Shown one piece after another: positions 1-9,024 of a stretch of 42,521 bases of DNA. A program made the translations under genes and the position numbers. Where the stretch lies: positions 1-42,521 of the forward strand of contig CAKZHE010000142.1 of assembly GCA_936920195.1 (NCBI GenBank). The letters run 5' to 3'. Every line of letters begins with the position of its first letter. Position 1 is the stretch's first letter. Source of the stretch: an uncultured cyanobacterium. Lineage in GTDB: Bacteria > Cyanobacteriota > Cyanobacteriia > Cyanobacteriales > FACHB-T130. The notes below the pieces were generated by a model. That model saw only the letters and a list, made by a program, of their open reading frames with translations. It was not told where the DNA came from and did no database searches.

Positions 1-2
1 AA

Positions 3-53
3 GTGTTAGATCTGGCTCTACGTTTGGCCTTGCCTGGACAGCCTAGTATGTAG
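3..53 (+). CDS. C-terminal end of an unidentified gene (partial)
   Basis: From the left edge, frame 3 reads 16 codons (ending LALRLALPGQPSM) before TAG at 51-53. The composition resembles a real amphipathic C-terminus, and the other two forward frames look less protein-like. The start lies outside the window, so neither family nor function can be given. It could also be non-coding. Confidence 0.3.
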   Translation: MLDLALRLALPGQPSM

Positions 54-74
54 GGTGCATGGTTGTCGGTTTTG

Positions 75-198
75 GGTAGAGGGAACAGGGAATAGAGGGA
101 ATAGAGGGAATAGGGAGTTGGGAATTGGGAATTGGGAATTGGGAATTGGGGAGTTGGGGTGGTGAGAAATTGGGAATTGGGAATGGGGGAATTGGGAT
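75..198. repeat. Heptanucleotide tandem repeat (GGGAATT type)
   Basis: A low-complexity block built from GGGAATA, GGGAGTT and GGGAATT units, with several exact GGGAATT units in a row around 120-148. This is the short tandemly repeated repeat type common between genes in filamentous cyanobacteria. It ends at the start codon of the next gene, so it supplies that gene's immediate 5' leader. No gene is visible between 54 and 198. Confidence 0.85.
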
Positions 199-699
199 AT
201 GATCGGTAAATACTTAGTAGCGATCGCCCTCTGTTTATTAAGCGGTTGTAGCAGTTCTGGCAGGCTGCTGAGTTTTCCCTTTGACCCAGGGGGAAGAAGT
301 TTAAATAGTGCCGCTTCAGAATTAAATCCCCAAATTGCCACTCGCTACATTGTATTTGCTTCCGACCGTCGCGGCAGTCAAGACATCTATTTATTTGATG
401 CCATTGAGCAAAGATTAATTGATTTACCGGGATTGAATGGTTTGGATATGATTGCTTCCCATCCCGGCATCTCGGAAAATGGACGTTATATAGTTTTTGC
501 AGGCACTCGCCAAGGTCGTTCGGGAATCTATCTTTTTGACCGAGAAACCCAGCAATTGCGAAATCTGACCGAAAATTTGTTAGCAGAAGTCCGCAATCCC
601 AGTATTAGCAGCGATGGCAGTAAAATTGCCTTTGAATCTAGCGAAAATGGACAATGGGATATTCGCATCTTTGATAAATCTGGACAACCGCTATTTTAG
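199..699 (+). CDS. TolB-like beta-propeller lipoprotein, copy 1
   Basis: A 166-residue exported protein. Residues 1-16 form a signal peptide ending in a lipobox (LLSGC, Cys17 the lipidation site), so it should be membrane-anchored on the periplasmic side. Three TolB/PD40-type propeller blades follow, each with the pattern [16 protein letters not shown] (near residues 51, 94 and 138). Blades of this type fold into propellers that bind proteins or glycans; no enzymatic motif is visible. Three blades are too few for a closed propeller. The next gene, starting 4-13 bases after this stop, encodes a paralogue with three more blades, so the two probably arose by tandem duplication and may work together. 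The start is the ATG at 199, directly after the tandem repeat. Specific function unknown. Confidence 0.8.
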   Translation: MIGKYLVAIALCLLSGCSSSGRLLSFPFDPGGRSLNSAASELNPQIATRYIVFASDRRGSQDIYLFDAIEQRLIDLPGLNGLDMIASHPGISENGRYIVFAGTRQGRSGIYLFDRETQQLRNLTENLLAEVRNPSISSDGSKIAFESSENGQWDIRIFDKSGQPLF

Positions 700-711
700 G
701 GTTTGCCAAAT

Positions 712-1251
712 ATGGGGGATAAATTCAAAATTCGCTATTTTTTAGGCAGTTGCCTGATTATATTGCTGTTGATAGGGGCAAATAGTTGTGCCAATACCCT
801 ATTTTATTCCCCTCCCGCCATTCTCAGCGGCGATATTAATAGTTGGGCTGCCGATCAATATCCAGCTTATAGCAGCGATGGTCATTATTTAGCTTTTGCT
901 TCCGACCGGAATAACCACCGGGATATCTTTTTTTACGATTTACCCCAACGCCGTCTGATTGATTTGCCGAATCTGAATCGCTGGGATTCTAGTCAAGACC
1001 AACCCGCTGTCAATGCCGATGGCAGGTTAATTGCCTATCTTTCTAACGAACGGGGGAGAAGCGATATTTTTCTTTATGACCGCCAAACCCAAAAATCCCA
1101 ATTGCTGACTGCGGATAATCGAGGTTCCGTGCGCCATCCTACCATTAGTGGTGATGGGCGCTATGTGGCTTTTGAGACGAGTAAACTAGGACAATGGCAT
1201 ATTGCGATTATAGATCGAGGAGTGCAGCGGAAAGTTTCGGGACTTCAGTAG
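712..1251 (+). CDS. TolB-like beta-propeller exported protein, copy 2
   Basis: A paralogue of the gene just upstream with the same three-blade pattern (LAFASDRNNHRDIFFYD, LIAYLSNERGRSDIFLYD, YVAFETSKLGQWHIAIID). The N-terminus has a hydrophobic stretch (about residues 9-22) followed by a Cys in the context GANSC, which is a poor lipobox, so it may be a lipoprotein or simply secreted. I prefer the ATG at 712; an in-frame TTG at 703 would add three residues. It begins a few bases after the previous stop and is probably cotranscribed with it. Together the two proteins carry six blades, the number in a typical TolB propeller. Function unknown; a role in envelope protein interactions is inferred only from the fold. 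Confidence 0.75.
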   Translation: MGDKFKIRYFLGSCLIILLLIGANSCANTLFYSPPAILSGDINSWAADQYPAYSSDGHYLAFASDRNNHRDIFFYDLPQRRLIDLPNLNRWDSSQDQPAVNADGRLIAYLSNERGRSDIFLYDRQTQKSQLLTADNRGSVRHPTISGDGRYVAFETSKLGQWHIAIIDRGVQRKVSGLQ

Positions 1252-1419
1252 AAATAAGCAGTTTAGCTACAATCTATATATAGTAAGGTTTTGAGCGGCA
1301 ATTAACTAATAGGCGATCGCTCTGGTTGCGATCTAGATCGCTATGCAAGGGTTGTAGCGATCGCTTATCATATCCATAATTTGCCCGATATTGATTCCTA
1401 TCGGGTTCTAGTGTTAACC

Positions 1420-1632
1420 ATGCGTCCAATGAATTTGCTTCCCACCGCTCTCTCAGAACAATTCTTTGGTGTCATTAAATCGCGTTGTTTAACCAAAATT
1501 GACCGCTATGTACTAATGGCAGCACTGGTAGGAAATCACTTGACCGCAGGCGAACGCGATGCCATTGACCTCCTCTTGCAACGAGTAATTCAAGGCGAGA
1601 TTTATATTTTAGATGAATTTGTTTTAAAATAA
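1420..1632 (+). CDS. Small conserved cyanobacterial-type protein
   Basis: A 70-residue ORF without signal peptide, membrane segment or recognisable catalytic motif. It is predicted to be mostly helical, with a polar core (SRCLTKIDRYVLMAALVG, AGERDAIDLLLQRVIQGEI). I chose the ATG at 1420; the frame stays open to a TTG at 1381, and another ATG follows at 1429. The leader (1252-1419) is rich in HIP1-type GCGATCGC palindromes. It converges with thioredoxin downstream. The regular codon use and ending suggest a real gene. I do not recognise the family. Confidence 0.55.
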   Translation: MRPMNLLPTALSEQFFGVIKSRCLTKIDRYVLMAALVGNHLTAGERDAIDLLLQRVIQGEIYILDEFVLK

Positions 1633-1717
1633 ATCTATTATTTAAGTAGTGCAAGAAAGGAGCTAGAATTTGAGATCAATAATGATTTCCTGCTCCCTGC
1701 AATCGATCTTCTACTCT

Positions 1718-2038
1718 TTAAAGATGCTTTTCCAGCGCTTCAGCAAAGGTTTCATAAGGTGCTTTACCCACCAAAGTTTCCACTACATCGCCGTTTTTAA
1801 AAATTAGAACTGCCGGAATACTTTTAATCCCGTATTTTTTGGCATTTTCTTTATTTTTCTCTAAGTCTACTTTGACGACTTTGGCGCGAGTTTCATAGGT
1901 TTCAGCCAATTTGTCAATTAAAGGAGCGATGACGCGACATGGACCGCACCAACTGGCGGTATAATCCACAACCACAGGCCCTTCATAGGTTAAAAGCTCT
2001 GCGAATTCACTATCTTGGACGTAAGCTGCTTTAGTCAT
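1718..2038 (-). CDS. trxA: Thioredoxin
   Basis: A 106-residue cytosolic dithiol-disulfide oxidoreductase of normal single-domain length. The redox site WCGPC lies at residues 30-34 and the conserved cis-proline at Pro75 (SIPAV). The C-terminal part KNGDVVETLVG matches the last strand region of the fold. In cyanobacteria thioredoxins pass electrons from ferredoxin- or NADPH-thioredoxin reductase to metabolic enzymes. The start is the ATG at 2038. It is monocistronic and faces the small conserved gene at 1420-1632 tail to tail. Which cyanobacterial thioredoxin type it is (m, x, y) cannot be settled by eye. Confidence 0.95.
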   Translation of the reverse strand: MTKAAYVQDSEFAELLTYEGPVVVDYTASWCGPCRVIAPLIDKLAETYETRAKVVKVDLEKNKENAKKYGIKSIPAVLIFKNGDVVETLVGKAPYETFAEALEKHL

Positions 2039-2084
2039 GGAGATTTTCCCGAGTGTTTTGATTACTGGCTAATGATTTCTGATT

Positions 2085-2157
2085 CTACTCGTTCCCAGGC
2101 GGAAGCCTAGGAATTAGTTCAGAAAAGTTTGTAGTTGGGCTTCAGCCTAGGCTGTTG
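2085..2157. repeat. Fragments of two palindromic intergenic repeat families
   Basis: Two partial copies lie side by side. TTCCCAGGCGGAAGCCTAGGAA (about 2091-2113) belongs to the TTCCCAGGCTCTGCCTGGGAA family, seen complete at 10417-10525. GTAGTTGGGCTTCAGCC (about 2131-2147) is half of the family seen complete at 10558-10611 and 38638-38695. They occupy the upstream region of trxA. Confidence 0.6.
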
Positions 2158-2396
2158 ACTTTGTGCCTTTTCGGGGCTTTCTGTTCATGCAGTTTATGAT
2201 CGGTGAATTGGCTTTTATGACTACCGTTCTAAATTTAGATCCCCCTAAATCCCCGCGCTAACGCGCCGCTGCGCTAGAAAAAAGGGGGACTTTGAGCAAA
2301 TCTCCGGTTCCCCCCTTTTGAAAGGGGGCTAGGGGGGATCGGACACGATTATTGCATGAATAAAATTGCTCAAAAACTCGCAAAGTCAACAGCCTA
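2146..2396. mobile_element. MITE-like element with CTAGGCTGTTGACTTTG inverted ends
   Basis: CTAGGCTGTTGACTTTG near 2147 and its exact inverse, CAAAGTCAACAGCCTAG near 2380-2396, bracket about 250 bp without a gene. A short version of the same pair sits at 26141-26204. The interior carries a second inverted-repeat element (2238-2340), so this is one element inside another, or a transposition target of it. The right end overlaps the 5' extension of the NACHT gene reading frame. Confidence 0.6.
2238..2340. mobile_element. MITE-like inverted-repeat element (GATCCCCC ends)
   Basis: It begins GATCCCCCTAAATCCCC and ends GGGGGCTAGGGGGGATC. The inner arms AAAAAGGGGGACTTTGAG and CCCCCCTTTTGAAAGGGGG add further self-complementarity. 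The middle has a small GC-rich palindrome (CGCGCTAACGCGCCGCTGCGC). About 103 bp and non-coding, it is typical of the small palindromic elements that spread in Oscillatoriales genomes. No transposase is present, so mobilisation would have to be in trans. Confidence 0.7.
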
Positions 2397-2482
2397 GCTT
2401 CAGCCATCCGGATAGTGGCTCAAGCCCAACTAGAAACATTCTTTCACTTTTATGCGGATCTTCAACACTGGCCTTTAATATT

Positions 2483-5400
2483 ATGCAGAAACTACAAGCA
2501 TCTTTACCAAATATCTTTCTTGCGGCTTTTAATGCCGTGATGTGTTGGGGGATTAACCAATTATGGAGCAAATCCGATCTCAATATTGATACCAATATAT
2601 TTTTGGGAATAGTTATTGGTGCAGTTATCCTGATTGGGTTTCTTAGCAGTCAATCAACTAGCTCATCTGCTGCTGCCGAAAGTAACAATATCCCTTGGGT
2701 AGTAGGTTTATTGCCGATGAGCGGTAGTATGGTTTTATTTGGTTTATTGAAAAGCAGTTATTTACCGACAAATTTAATTCAATATGTCGGCTTGGCTTGT
2801 TTATTCCTATTTGTGACTGGAACTATTTTACCAGTATTGATTGTCTGTCTCAATATTTGGCGGGGAAATAAATCGACGACATCAGCAAAGGTGGAGAAAG
2901 ATGCGCGACAAGTTTTGCTGAGAGCGATGACAACAGAAGTTGCAATACGGTTGCAAGACAATCTCCATTATGAAACTTGGATCGAGTTGTTGAAAGAACA
3001 TCAGCCAGAATTGGTGCATAGAGCGGAGCAATTAAAACCGTTAAAACCGTTAAAATCTAAAAAGACTAAACCTAGATTTGGTTTGTCATCCCAAAGCGGA
3101 GCGACACCAACGGAAGTTTCAGAAGATGAAAAAGTAATTAGTATTTTTAAGCGGATTGACGTTGCGGGCAGATTGTTGATTTTAGGAGAGCCGGGTTCGG
3201 GCAAAACTACGACTTTATTAGAGTTGGCTTGGGAGTTGTTGCAGGAGGCTGCACAACCGGGGAATCAAACTATTCCATTTTTGTTTGAACTTTCTAACTG
3301 GAAAGATGATGATTTATCGATTGGCGATTGGTTGGCGGCGGATTTGAAGTCTCGTTATAAAATTCCTGAAGATGAGACTAAAAACTTGCTGGAAAGCGGT
3401 CAGTTATTGCCTTTATTAGATGGTTTGGATGAATTGGGTTTAACCAGGCAAGTTCAGTGTATTACTAAGGTCGATCAATATTTGCAAACCAATCCTAGTT
3501 TACAGGTAACGGTTTGTTGTCGATTGCAAGAATATCAAGCGGGGAGAGCTAGTTTTGAGAAGTTGCGTTGGGCGATTTGCATTCATCCGCTGACACCGAA
3601 ACAGATTGAAAACTATTTGCTAGAACTGGAACGTACTGATTTATGGCAGTCAATTCAAAATGACCCGAATGGTTTATTGAAATTAGCGGAACTTCCGCTA
3701 TTTCTGCATTTAATTCCGGTGGCTTATCCAAAGGGATATTTACAACCAAATTTAGGGAGGCAACAGAATAGCCAACAATATTTAGAAAAGCGTCGCCATC
3801 AGTTATTTGCAGCATACATTAAGCGACAATTAGAAAAACCTGATAATCGCTATTCGGCTAAAAATACTAAAAAGTGGTTGCAGTGGTTAGCGTGGCAACT
3901 GAGAGAACGCAACCAAACGGAATTTCTGTTGGAAACAATGCAGCCAGATTTAATCGAATCACCTAAATATAGGCTGCTTTATTTTCTAATTACAGGGCTA
4001 ATTACAGGGGTAGTTATAGGGCTAGCTGTAGGTTTTATGTTTAGGCTAATTGGTGGATTAATTATGGGGACGATTGCAGGGCTAATTGCAGGAATAATTA
4101 TTGCATTTGTGATTTCTATAATGCTTATTGGTGAAAAAATCAAACCTGTAGAAACTATTAATTTAAATTTCAATCGGATTTTTGTATTTCTGATTTTAGG
4201 ACTGATTGGAGGATTGATAATAGCACTGATTATATCGTTGATTATATTGCTAATAGGTGAATCAATTTCGAGTTTAATTTGGAGTTTAATTTCTGGATTA
4301 ATTATAGGGCTGATTACAGCGCTGATTGCCGGAATACACGGAGATGAAATAAGAATTAAAAACAAACCGAATCAAGGTATAATCGAATCAGCTAAAAATG
4401 CAGTTATTTTGATTTCACTTATATTTCCATTAACTACATTGTTGCTTTGGTTGCATAATCCGATAAACAATGTAATTAATGTACCAGTTTGGAGTTTTGC
4501 TTTAACCAATGGCTTTTGTTTGGCACTAATTATAGGTATTTTTTCTGGTGGTGGCTTGGCTGTCATTCAACACTACACTTTACGGTTTGTATTGTGGTGT
4601 AGTGGCAATACTCCCCTCAACTACGTTGACTTTCTCAGCTACACCACCGAATGCCGAATGATCCAACGAGTAGGGGGGCGCTATCGCTTTATTCACGATT
4701 TACTGCGGGAGTATTTGGCAGGCGTACAACCTTGGAGGTGTACCTGTACTCTCAGAGATCATGCTGATATTGTATTTGATATTGCCCTCAGTCGGGATAG
4801 CAAAACAATGGTCAGTGCGAGCTTTGACAACACTATAAAACTTTGGCGTTTATCTGCTGATGGTCAAGCATCTCTACTCCGTACCTACAAAGAACACACT
4901 GCTCCAGTAACTTGCGTTACCTTCACTCCCGACAGTCAAACTCTGGTCAGTGGTAGCAGCGACAAGACGCTGAAAATTTGGGATATCAATACCGAGAAAT
5001 GTGACACTCTAAAAGAACACTCAAGCCCAGTTTGGTGTCTAGCTATTACTTCTAACAGCACGCACCTTGCTAGTGGCAGTCGGGATGGAGTAGTGAACAT
5101 TTGGCATTTACCTACACGGCAGTTAATTAAGAGCATTTCCGCACATTCATTAGAAGTGAATTGTTTAGCTTTTACTCCTGATGGTCGAGTTTTAGTTAGC
5201 GGTAGTACCGATAGAAGGATTAAAGTTTGGGAAACAGCTACAGGTAAATTGTTGAATACTTTTCCTAGTAATTTATTTCGATGGATACAATGGTTAATAG
5301 GTAGATTTTGGTATCCATCAACAGTCTACACTGTTGCCATTACTTCTGATGGTAAAACCCTGGTCAGCAGTAGCGCTAGAGAAGCAGTTGAAGTTTGGCA

Positions 5401-5686
5401 TTTAAACACAGGGAAGCGACATCGTACTTTATCAGTACATTTAAAACGTCAATGGCGTGTTGGGATTAGTCCAGACTGGCAAATCATCGCAGGTATAGGA
5501 GAAAATGGCGCAATCAGATTGCATCACTTTTCTACAGGTAAGTTAATTGGTGTACTTTACGAACATTCAGCCGATGTAAATTCAATTGTTTTTAGTCAAG
5601 ATGGGCGGTTTTTTGTTAGTGGTAGTGCTGATAAAACGATTAAGATTTGGCAGCCAGTTGACCTTGCCAGTCAGGCGAGCGAGTAG
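2483..5686 (+). CDS. Membrane NACHT NTPase with C-terminal WD40 propeller (STAND family)
   Basis: About 1067 residues from the ATG at 2483; the frame stays open to a TTG at 2366, but that extension is written in repeat DNA. Order (numbered from the TTG): four hydrophobic segments at about 45-160; a helical linker; a NACHT NTPase with Walker A GEPGSGKTT (about 275-283) and Walker B LLPLLDGLDEL (about 347-357); a Gly/Ile-rich multi-span membrane region (about 535-655) plus further spans to about 750; an RFIHDLLREYLAG motif typical of the end of NACHT modules; then seven WD40 repeats from about 796, enough for a closed propeller. STAND proteins of this build sense a ligand with the repeat domain and oligomerise through the NTPase; bacterial relatives include antiphage proteins. 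Here the effector may be the membrane region itself. The sensed ligand is unknown. Single gene, no partner. Confidence 0.88.
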   Translation: MQKLQASLPNIFLAAFNAVMCWGINQLWSKSDLNIDTNIFLGIVIGAVILIGFLSSQSTSSSAAAESNNIPWVVGLLPMSGSMVLFGLLKSSYLPTNLIQYVGLACLFLFVTGTILPVLIVCLNIWRGNKSTTSAKVEKDARQVLLRAMTTEVAIRLQDNLHYETWIELLKEHQPELVHRAEQLKPLKPLKSKKTKPRFGLSSQSGATPTEVSEDEKVISIFKRIDVAGRLLILGEPGSGKTTTLLELAWELLQEAAQPGNQTIPFLFELSNWKDDDLSIGDWLAADLKSRYKIPEDETKNLLESGQLLPLLDGLDELGLTRQVQCITKVDQYLQTNPSLQVTVCCRLQEYQAGRASFEKLRWAICIHPLTPKQIENYLLELERTDLWQSIQNDPNGLLKLAELPLFLHLIPVAYPKGYLQPNLGRQQNSQQYLEKRRHQLFAAYIKRQLEKPDNRYSAKNTKKWLQWLAWQLRERNQTEFLLETMQPDLIESPKYRLLYFLITGLITGVVIGLAVGFMFRLIGGLIMGTIAGLIAGIIIAFVISIMLIGEKIKPVETINLNFNRIFVFLILGLIGGLIIALIISLIILLIGESISSLIWSLISGLIIGLITALIAGIHGDEIRIKNKPNQGIIESAKNAVILISLIFPLTTLLLWLHNPINNVINVPVWSFALTNGFCLALIIGIFSGGGLAVIQHYTLRFVLWCSGNTPLNYVDFLSYTTECRMIQRVGGRYRFIHDLLREYLAGVQPWRCTCTLRDHADIVFDIALSRDSKTMVSASFDNTIKLWRLSADGQASLLRTYKEHTAPVTCVTFTPDSQTLVSGSSDKTLKIWDINTEKCDTLKEHSSPVWCLAITSNSTHLASGSRDGVVNIWHLPTRQLIKSISAHSLEVNCLAFTPDGRVLVSGSTDRRIKVWETATGKLLNTFPSNLFRWIQWLIGRFWYPSTVYTVAITSDGKTLVSSSAREAVEVWHLNTGKRHRTLSVHLKRQWRVGISPDWQIIAGIGENGAIRLHHFSTGKLIGVLYEHSADVNSIVFSQDGRFFVSGSADKTIKIWQPVDLASQASE

Positions 5687-5722
5687 GTTGGGTGGCGCGA
5701 TAGAAGTGTTGTGTAATATCAA

Positions 5723-5850
5723 CAGGACTTACGCATTTTAACGAGATTCTGTCATTCTGAACGGAGCGATAGCGAAGTGAAGAATCTCGGAGATCCTTCG
5801 CTACACTGCGTTTCGCTCAGGATGACAATAAGTGCCTGCGTAAGTCCTGA
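5723..5850. mobile_element. MITE-like element, CAGGACTTACGCA family, copy 1
   Basis: The terminal inverted repeats are CAGGACTTACGCA (5723-5735) and TGCGTAAGTCCTG (5837-5849). The interior is filled by a second palindromic repeat (GTCATTCTGAACGGAGCGA ... AGGATGACA, 5750-5826), different from the interior of copies 2 and 3. It lies between the NACHT gene and glyS. The rest of 5687-6044 holds only a fragment of the TTCC-TAGGCTCTGCATAGGAA repeat near 5925-5948 and no gene. Confidence 0.75.
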
Positions 5851-6044
5851 TCAATTTTATAAACTACCCTTCAAAAGGGTGACTTTGAGGAAATTTTCGG
5901 TTTAAATTTTCGGTTTAAACTGGTTTCCTAGGCTCTGCATAGGAAACTATTATTTGCGGAACCAGGAAAATTTAGCCAGATCGGTAGGTTGGGGGCGGGA
6001 TGACGGGGTAAACTGTGGAAGTAATCTTTTTACAGCCTTGGTGT

Positions 6045-8195
6045 ATGCCTGCATTTTTATTAGAAGTTGGTACAGAAGAATTACCTGCAAGTTTTGTTGA
6101 TGAAGCGATCGCTCAGTGGCAAACCCGCATTCCTAAAAGCCTTGGGGAACTTTCCCTTAGCACTGAGGCGATAGAAATTTATGGTACTCCCCGTCGTCTG
6201 GCGGTGCTAATTACAGGTTTACCCCAGCGGCAACCAGACAGGGATGAGGAAATTAAAGGTCCTCCGGCGCAAGCGGCTTTCAAGGATGGCAAGCCTACCC
6301 CGGCAGCGGCGGGTTTTGCTAAGAAACAGGGGGTAGAATTGGATGCTTTGGAAGTACGCCCGACGGATAAAGGAGATTTTGTCTTTGTGCGGAAAACTAT
6401 TGCCGGATTGCCCACGGCAGAGATTTTACCAGAATTGGTCAATCAATGGATTTTGGGTTTGGAAGGCAAGCGGTTGATGCGCTGGGGAGATGGAGATATC
6501 AAGTTTCCCCGTCCGATTCGCTGGCTGGTAGTATTGCTAGACAAGCAAGTTTTGCCAGTCAAGTTGGTCAGCGGCTCGGATGTGGTGGAAAGCGATCGCC
6601 TGACTCGCGCTCATCGGATCTTACACCCTAAACCCGTTTCTTTGGCAAAAGCCACTGACTATATCAAAAAGTTGGCGACTGGCTGGGTAAAAGTTAGTCC
6701 CCAAGAGCGAAAAAAGCAGATTGCAGCGGAAGTAGTGGCAGCGGCAGAAAAGTTGGGCGGTTATGCTGCCATATATCCCCAATTATTACAAGAAGTGACT
6801 AATTTGGTGGAATGGCCTACGGCAGTGGTGGGAAAATTCGATCCAGAATTTCTCAGTTTGCCGCCGGAAGTAATTACGACGGTGATGGTAACGCACCAAC
6901 GTTATTTTCCAGTATTTACCAATGCGGAGATGGGGGAATTACTGCCCTATTTTATCACCATTTCCAACGGCGATCCCACCAAATCAGCGATTATTGCCAC
7001 GGGGAATGAACGGGTAATCCGCGCTCGATTAGCGGATGGACAGTATTTCTATCAAACTGATTTGGCAAAGTCCTTAGAAAGTTACTTGCCGCAATTGGAA
7101 AAAGTCACTTTCCAAGAGGATTTGGGTTCAGTCCGAGGAAAAGTGAATCGATTGGGCAAGATTGCCGCCGCGATCGCTCTGCAATTACAATTAAATCCAT
7201 CGGCAAGTGCTGATATTCAACGAGCAGCCTTACTCTGCAAAGCCGATTTAGTCACCCAGATGGTGGGGGAATTTCCCGAATTACAAGGAGTAATGGGGGA
7301 AAAATACGCTTTAGCCAGCGGCGAATCTCCCGCCGTAGCCACCGCTATTGTAGAACATTATTTACCCAAGGGAGCCAGCGATCGCTTACCCCAATCCCTC
7401 CCCGGACAAGTGGTAGGATTGGCAGATAGAATTGATACCCTAGTCAGCATTTTTGGTTTGGGAATGTTGCCGACAGGTTCATCAGATCCTTTTGCCTTGC
7501 GCCGCGCTGCCAATGCTGTAGTAAATATTACTTGGACAGCGAATTTAGGCATTAACTTGTCGGCATTGCTCGCCCAAGCCGTTGCCGACTTTGCCGCCGA
7601 ATTTCCCAAAACAAAATCCGAAGAGTTATTAAAGCAGTTGCGGGAATTTTTCTTGCAGCGAATTCGCACCTTACTCCAGGAAGAAAAAGGCATTGATTAC
7701 GACTTGGTAAATGCAGTGTTGGGAGAAGGAGATCCCGAATATAGCGATCGCGCATGGCAAGATTTATTAGATGTCCGCGATCGCGCCCTATTCCTGCAAC
7801 AAATCCGTCATAATGGCAAATTGGCAGAAATCTATGAAACCGTTAACCGCTCAACTCGCTTGGCAGCCCAAGGAAATTTAGATACGATTAAATTAGATCC
7901 CGTACCCACGGTGAATCCCCAACTATTTCAAAAGCACTGCGAACAAGCTTTCTACGATGCCCTAGTGCAGCTAGTACCCCAAACCGAAGCTGCGAAGCGA
8001 TCGCGCAATTATCAACAACTGGTAAAATCCTTAAGTCAAATTGCCCCCACCATCAGTCTCTTTTTTGATGGTGCGGACAGCGTTTTAGTCATGGACGAAA
8101 ATCTTGATATCCGGCGCAACCGCTTAAATCTGCTGGGATTGTTGAGAAACCATGCCAGGATTCTAGCAGACTTTGGGGCAATTGTCAAAAGTTAG
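6045..8195 (+). CDS. glyS: Glycyl-tRNA synthetase beta subunit
   Basis: A 716-residue tRNA-binding and editing-region subunit of the bacterial alpha2-beta2 glycyl-tRNA synthetase, which charges tRNA-Gly with the catalytic alpha subunit GlyQ (not in this window). The family N-terminus [17 protein letters not shown] begins at the ATG at 6045, which decides the start against the GTG at 6015 that would add ten unrelated residues. Family landmarks include [27 protein letters not shown], an HD-like core ([21 protein letters not shown]), [12 protein letters not shown] and [12 protein letters not shown]. Full length. It stands alone on the plus strand. Confidence 0.95.
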   Translation: MPAFLLEVGTEELPASFVDEAIAQWQTRIPKSLGELSLSTEAIEIYGTPRRLAVLITGLPQRQPDRDEEIKGPPAQAAFKDGKPTPAAAGFAKKQGVELDALEVRPTDKGDFVFVRKTIAGLPTAEILPELVNQWILGLEGKRLMRWGDGDIKFPRPIRWLVVLLDKQVLPVKLVSGSDVVESDRLTRAHRILHPKPVSLAKATDYIKKLATGWVKVSPQERKKQIAAEVVAAAEKLGGYAAIYPQLLQEVTNLVEWPTAVVGKFDPEFLSLPPEVITTVMVTHQRYFPVFTNAEMGELLPYFITISNGDPTKSAIIATGNERVIRARLADGQYFYQTDLAKSLESYLPQLEKVTFQEDLGSVRGKVNRLGKIAAAIALQLQLNPSASADIQRAALLCKADLVTQMVGEFPELQGVMGEKYALASGESPAVATAIVEHYLPKGASDRLPQSLPGQVVGLADRIDTLVSIFGLGMLPTGSSDPFALRRAANAVVNITWTANLGINLSALLAQAVADFAAEFPKTKSEELLKQLREFFLQRIRTLLQEEKGIDYDLVNAVLGEGDPEYSDRAWQDLLDVRDRALFLQQIRHNGKLAEIYETVNRSTRLAAQGNLDTIKLDPVPTVNPQLFQKHCEQAFYDALVQLVPQTEAAKRSRNYQQLVKSLSQIAPTISLFFDGADSVLVMDENLDIRRNRLNLLGLLRNHARILADFGAIVKS

Positions 8196-8214
8196 GGGAT
8201 AGAGGCGATCTTTT

Positions 8215-8272
8215 TGAATTCAAAATTCAAAATTCAAAATTCAAAATGAAGAATGGAAATAATTTTGAATTG
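8215..8272. repeat. AATTCAAA tandem repeat with hairpin
   Basis: A tandem run of AATTCAAA units followed by ATGAAGAATGGAAATAA and TTTTGAATT, so the 5' units can pair with the 3' end. A near-identical copy lies at 42455-42510, at the other end of the window. It follows the glyS stop closely and could act as a transcript-end structure there. Confidence 0.75.
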
Positions 8273-8282
8273 GAGCGAAGCG

Positions 8283-8398
8283 ACTTGACCCAACCCCAAA
8301 ATTATGTTAGACTACCTTTCCAAATGACTAATTCCAAGATAAATTGGAGGTTGGGTTAAGGCAACGTTCGCGGAGCGTGCCGCAGGCGTAACCCAACC
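8283..8398. repeat. Palindromic GGTTGGGTTA / TAACCCAACC repeat
   Basis: GAGGTTGGGTTAAGGC (near 8347) is answered by GGCGTAACCCAACCACC (near 8386), with CGTTCGCGGAGCGTGCC between. A further ACCCAACCCC lies near 8288. It is non-coding and typical of dispersed cyanobacterial palindromes. Nothing else is visible between glyS and the next gene. Confidence 0.55.
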
Positions 8399-8466
8399 AC
8401 CCACAGTTAAAAGTTTTTGCTGAGTAATGCGATCGCTTAAATTTCATTTCCCCAAACATAAAAGTT

Positions 8467-9009
8467 ATGAAATTCCAATTCCTTGCCGCCACTAGCTTGT
8501 TAACCTTCATGGGTTTAACCATTCCTGTCAGTTTAGCCCAAACTACTACTCCTGATACCATTGCCAAACGCCATCATCTGCCTGCAAGCGCTGACAACAA
8601 AGCCAGAAGCTTAAGAATTGAAAAGAGTATTTTAGGCATTAAAAATCCTAGCACGGATAAAATCGACCCCGTTAGCGAACCTGTATTTACACAAGGTGAT
8701 GTTGTCGCCTTAGTATTAATCAACGTGGGCAAATTTAGAAAAGGTTCCGATGGCTTGCATCATTTTGATATGGATATGGAAATTAAAAATAGTAGAGGAC
8801 GAGTTATTGGTTCTAAACGGAACTTATTAGGCGAAGAAGGACATCTTCTCTTAACTGATGATATTGCGGCTAGCCCCTACGGTTCATTAGACACAAATGT
8901 TGTTAATTTACAGCCCGGTCGATATAGCATTAAATTAACTATTTATGACCAAGTTGGCGGCGGCAGAGCTAGCTCTTCCAAAACCTTTACCCTTCGCGAA
9001 CCAAGTTAA
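8467..9009 (+). CDS. Secreted protein of unknown function
   Basis: 180 residues with a clear Sec signal peptide: basic N-terminus, hydrophobic LAATSLLTFMGLTIPVSLA and probable cleavage after SLAQ (about residue 25). The mature part is beta-rich and reads like an immunoglobulin-type fold (VVALVLINVGKF, HFDMDMEIKNSRGRVI, LQPGRYSIKLTIYDQVGG), so it is probably a periplasmic or surface domain that binds something. No Cys pair or catalytic motif is seen. The start is the ATG at 8467. It ends 15 bases before murD, so the two may share a transcript, although no functional link is evident. Family not recognised. Confidence 0.7.
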   Translation: MKFQFLAATSLLTFMGLTIPVSLAQTTTPDTIAKRHHLPASADNKARSLRIEKSILGIKNPSTDKIDPVSEPVFTQGDVVALVLINVGKFRKGSDGLHHFDMDMEIKNSRGRVIGSKRNLLGEEGHLLLTDDIAASPYGSLDTNVVNLQPGRYSIKLTIYDQVGGGRASSSKTFTLREPS

Positions 9010-9024
9010 AAAATTTATTCTTCT

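Noticed and set aside
75-198. Tandem repeat considered as a CRISPR array because of the Csx3 gene
   Set aside because: Units are 7 bases long without unique spacers; it is a heptanucleotide repeat. No array-like pattern was seen anywhere else.
3979-4365. Minus-strand ORF opposite the NACHT membrane region
   Set aside because: It is an Ile/Pro repeat mirror of the Gly/Ile-rich transmembrane codons; no start signal.
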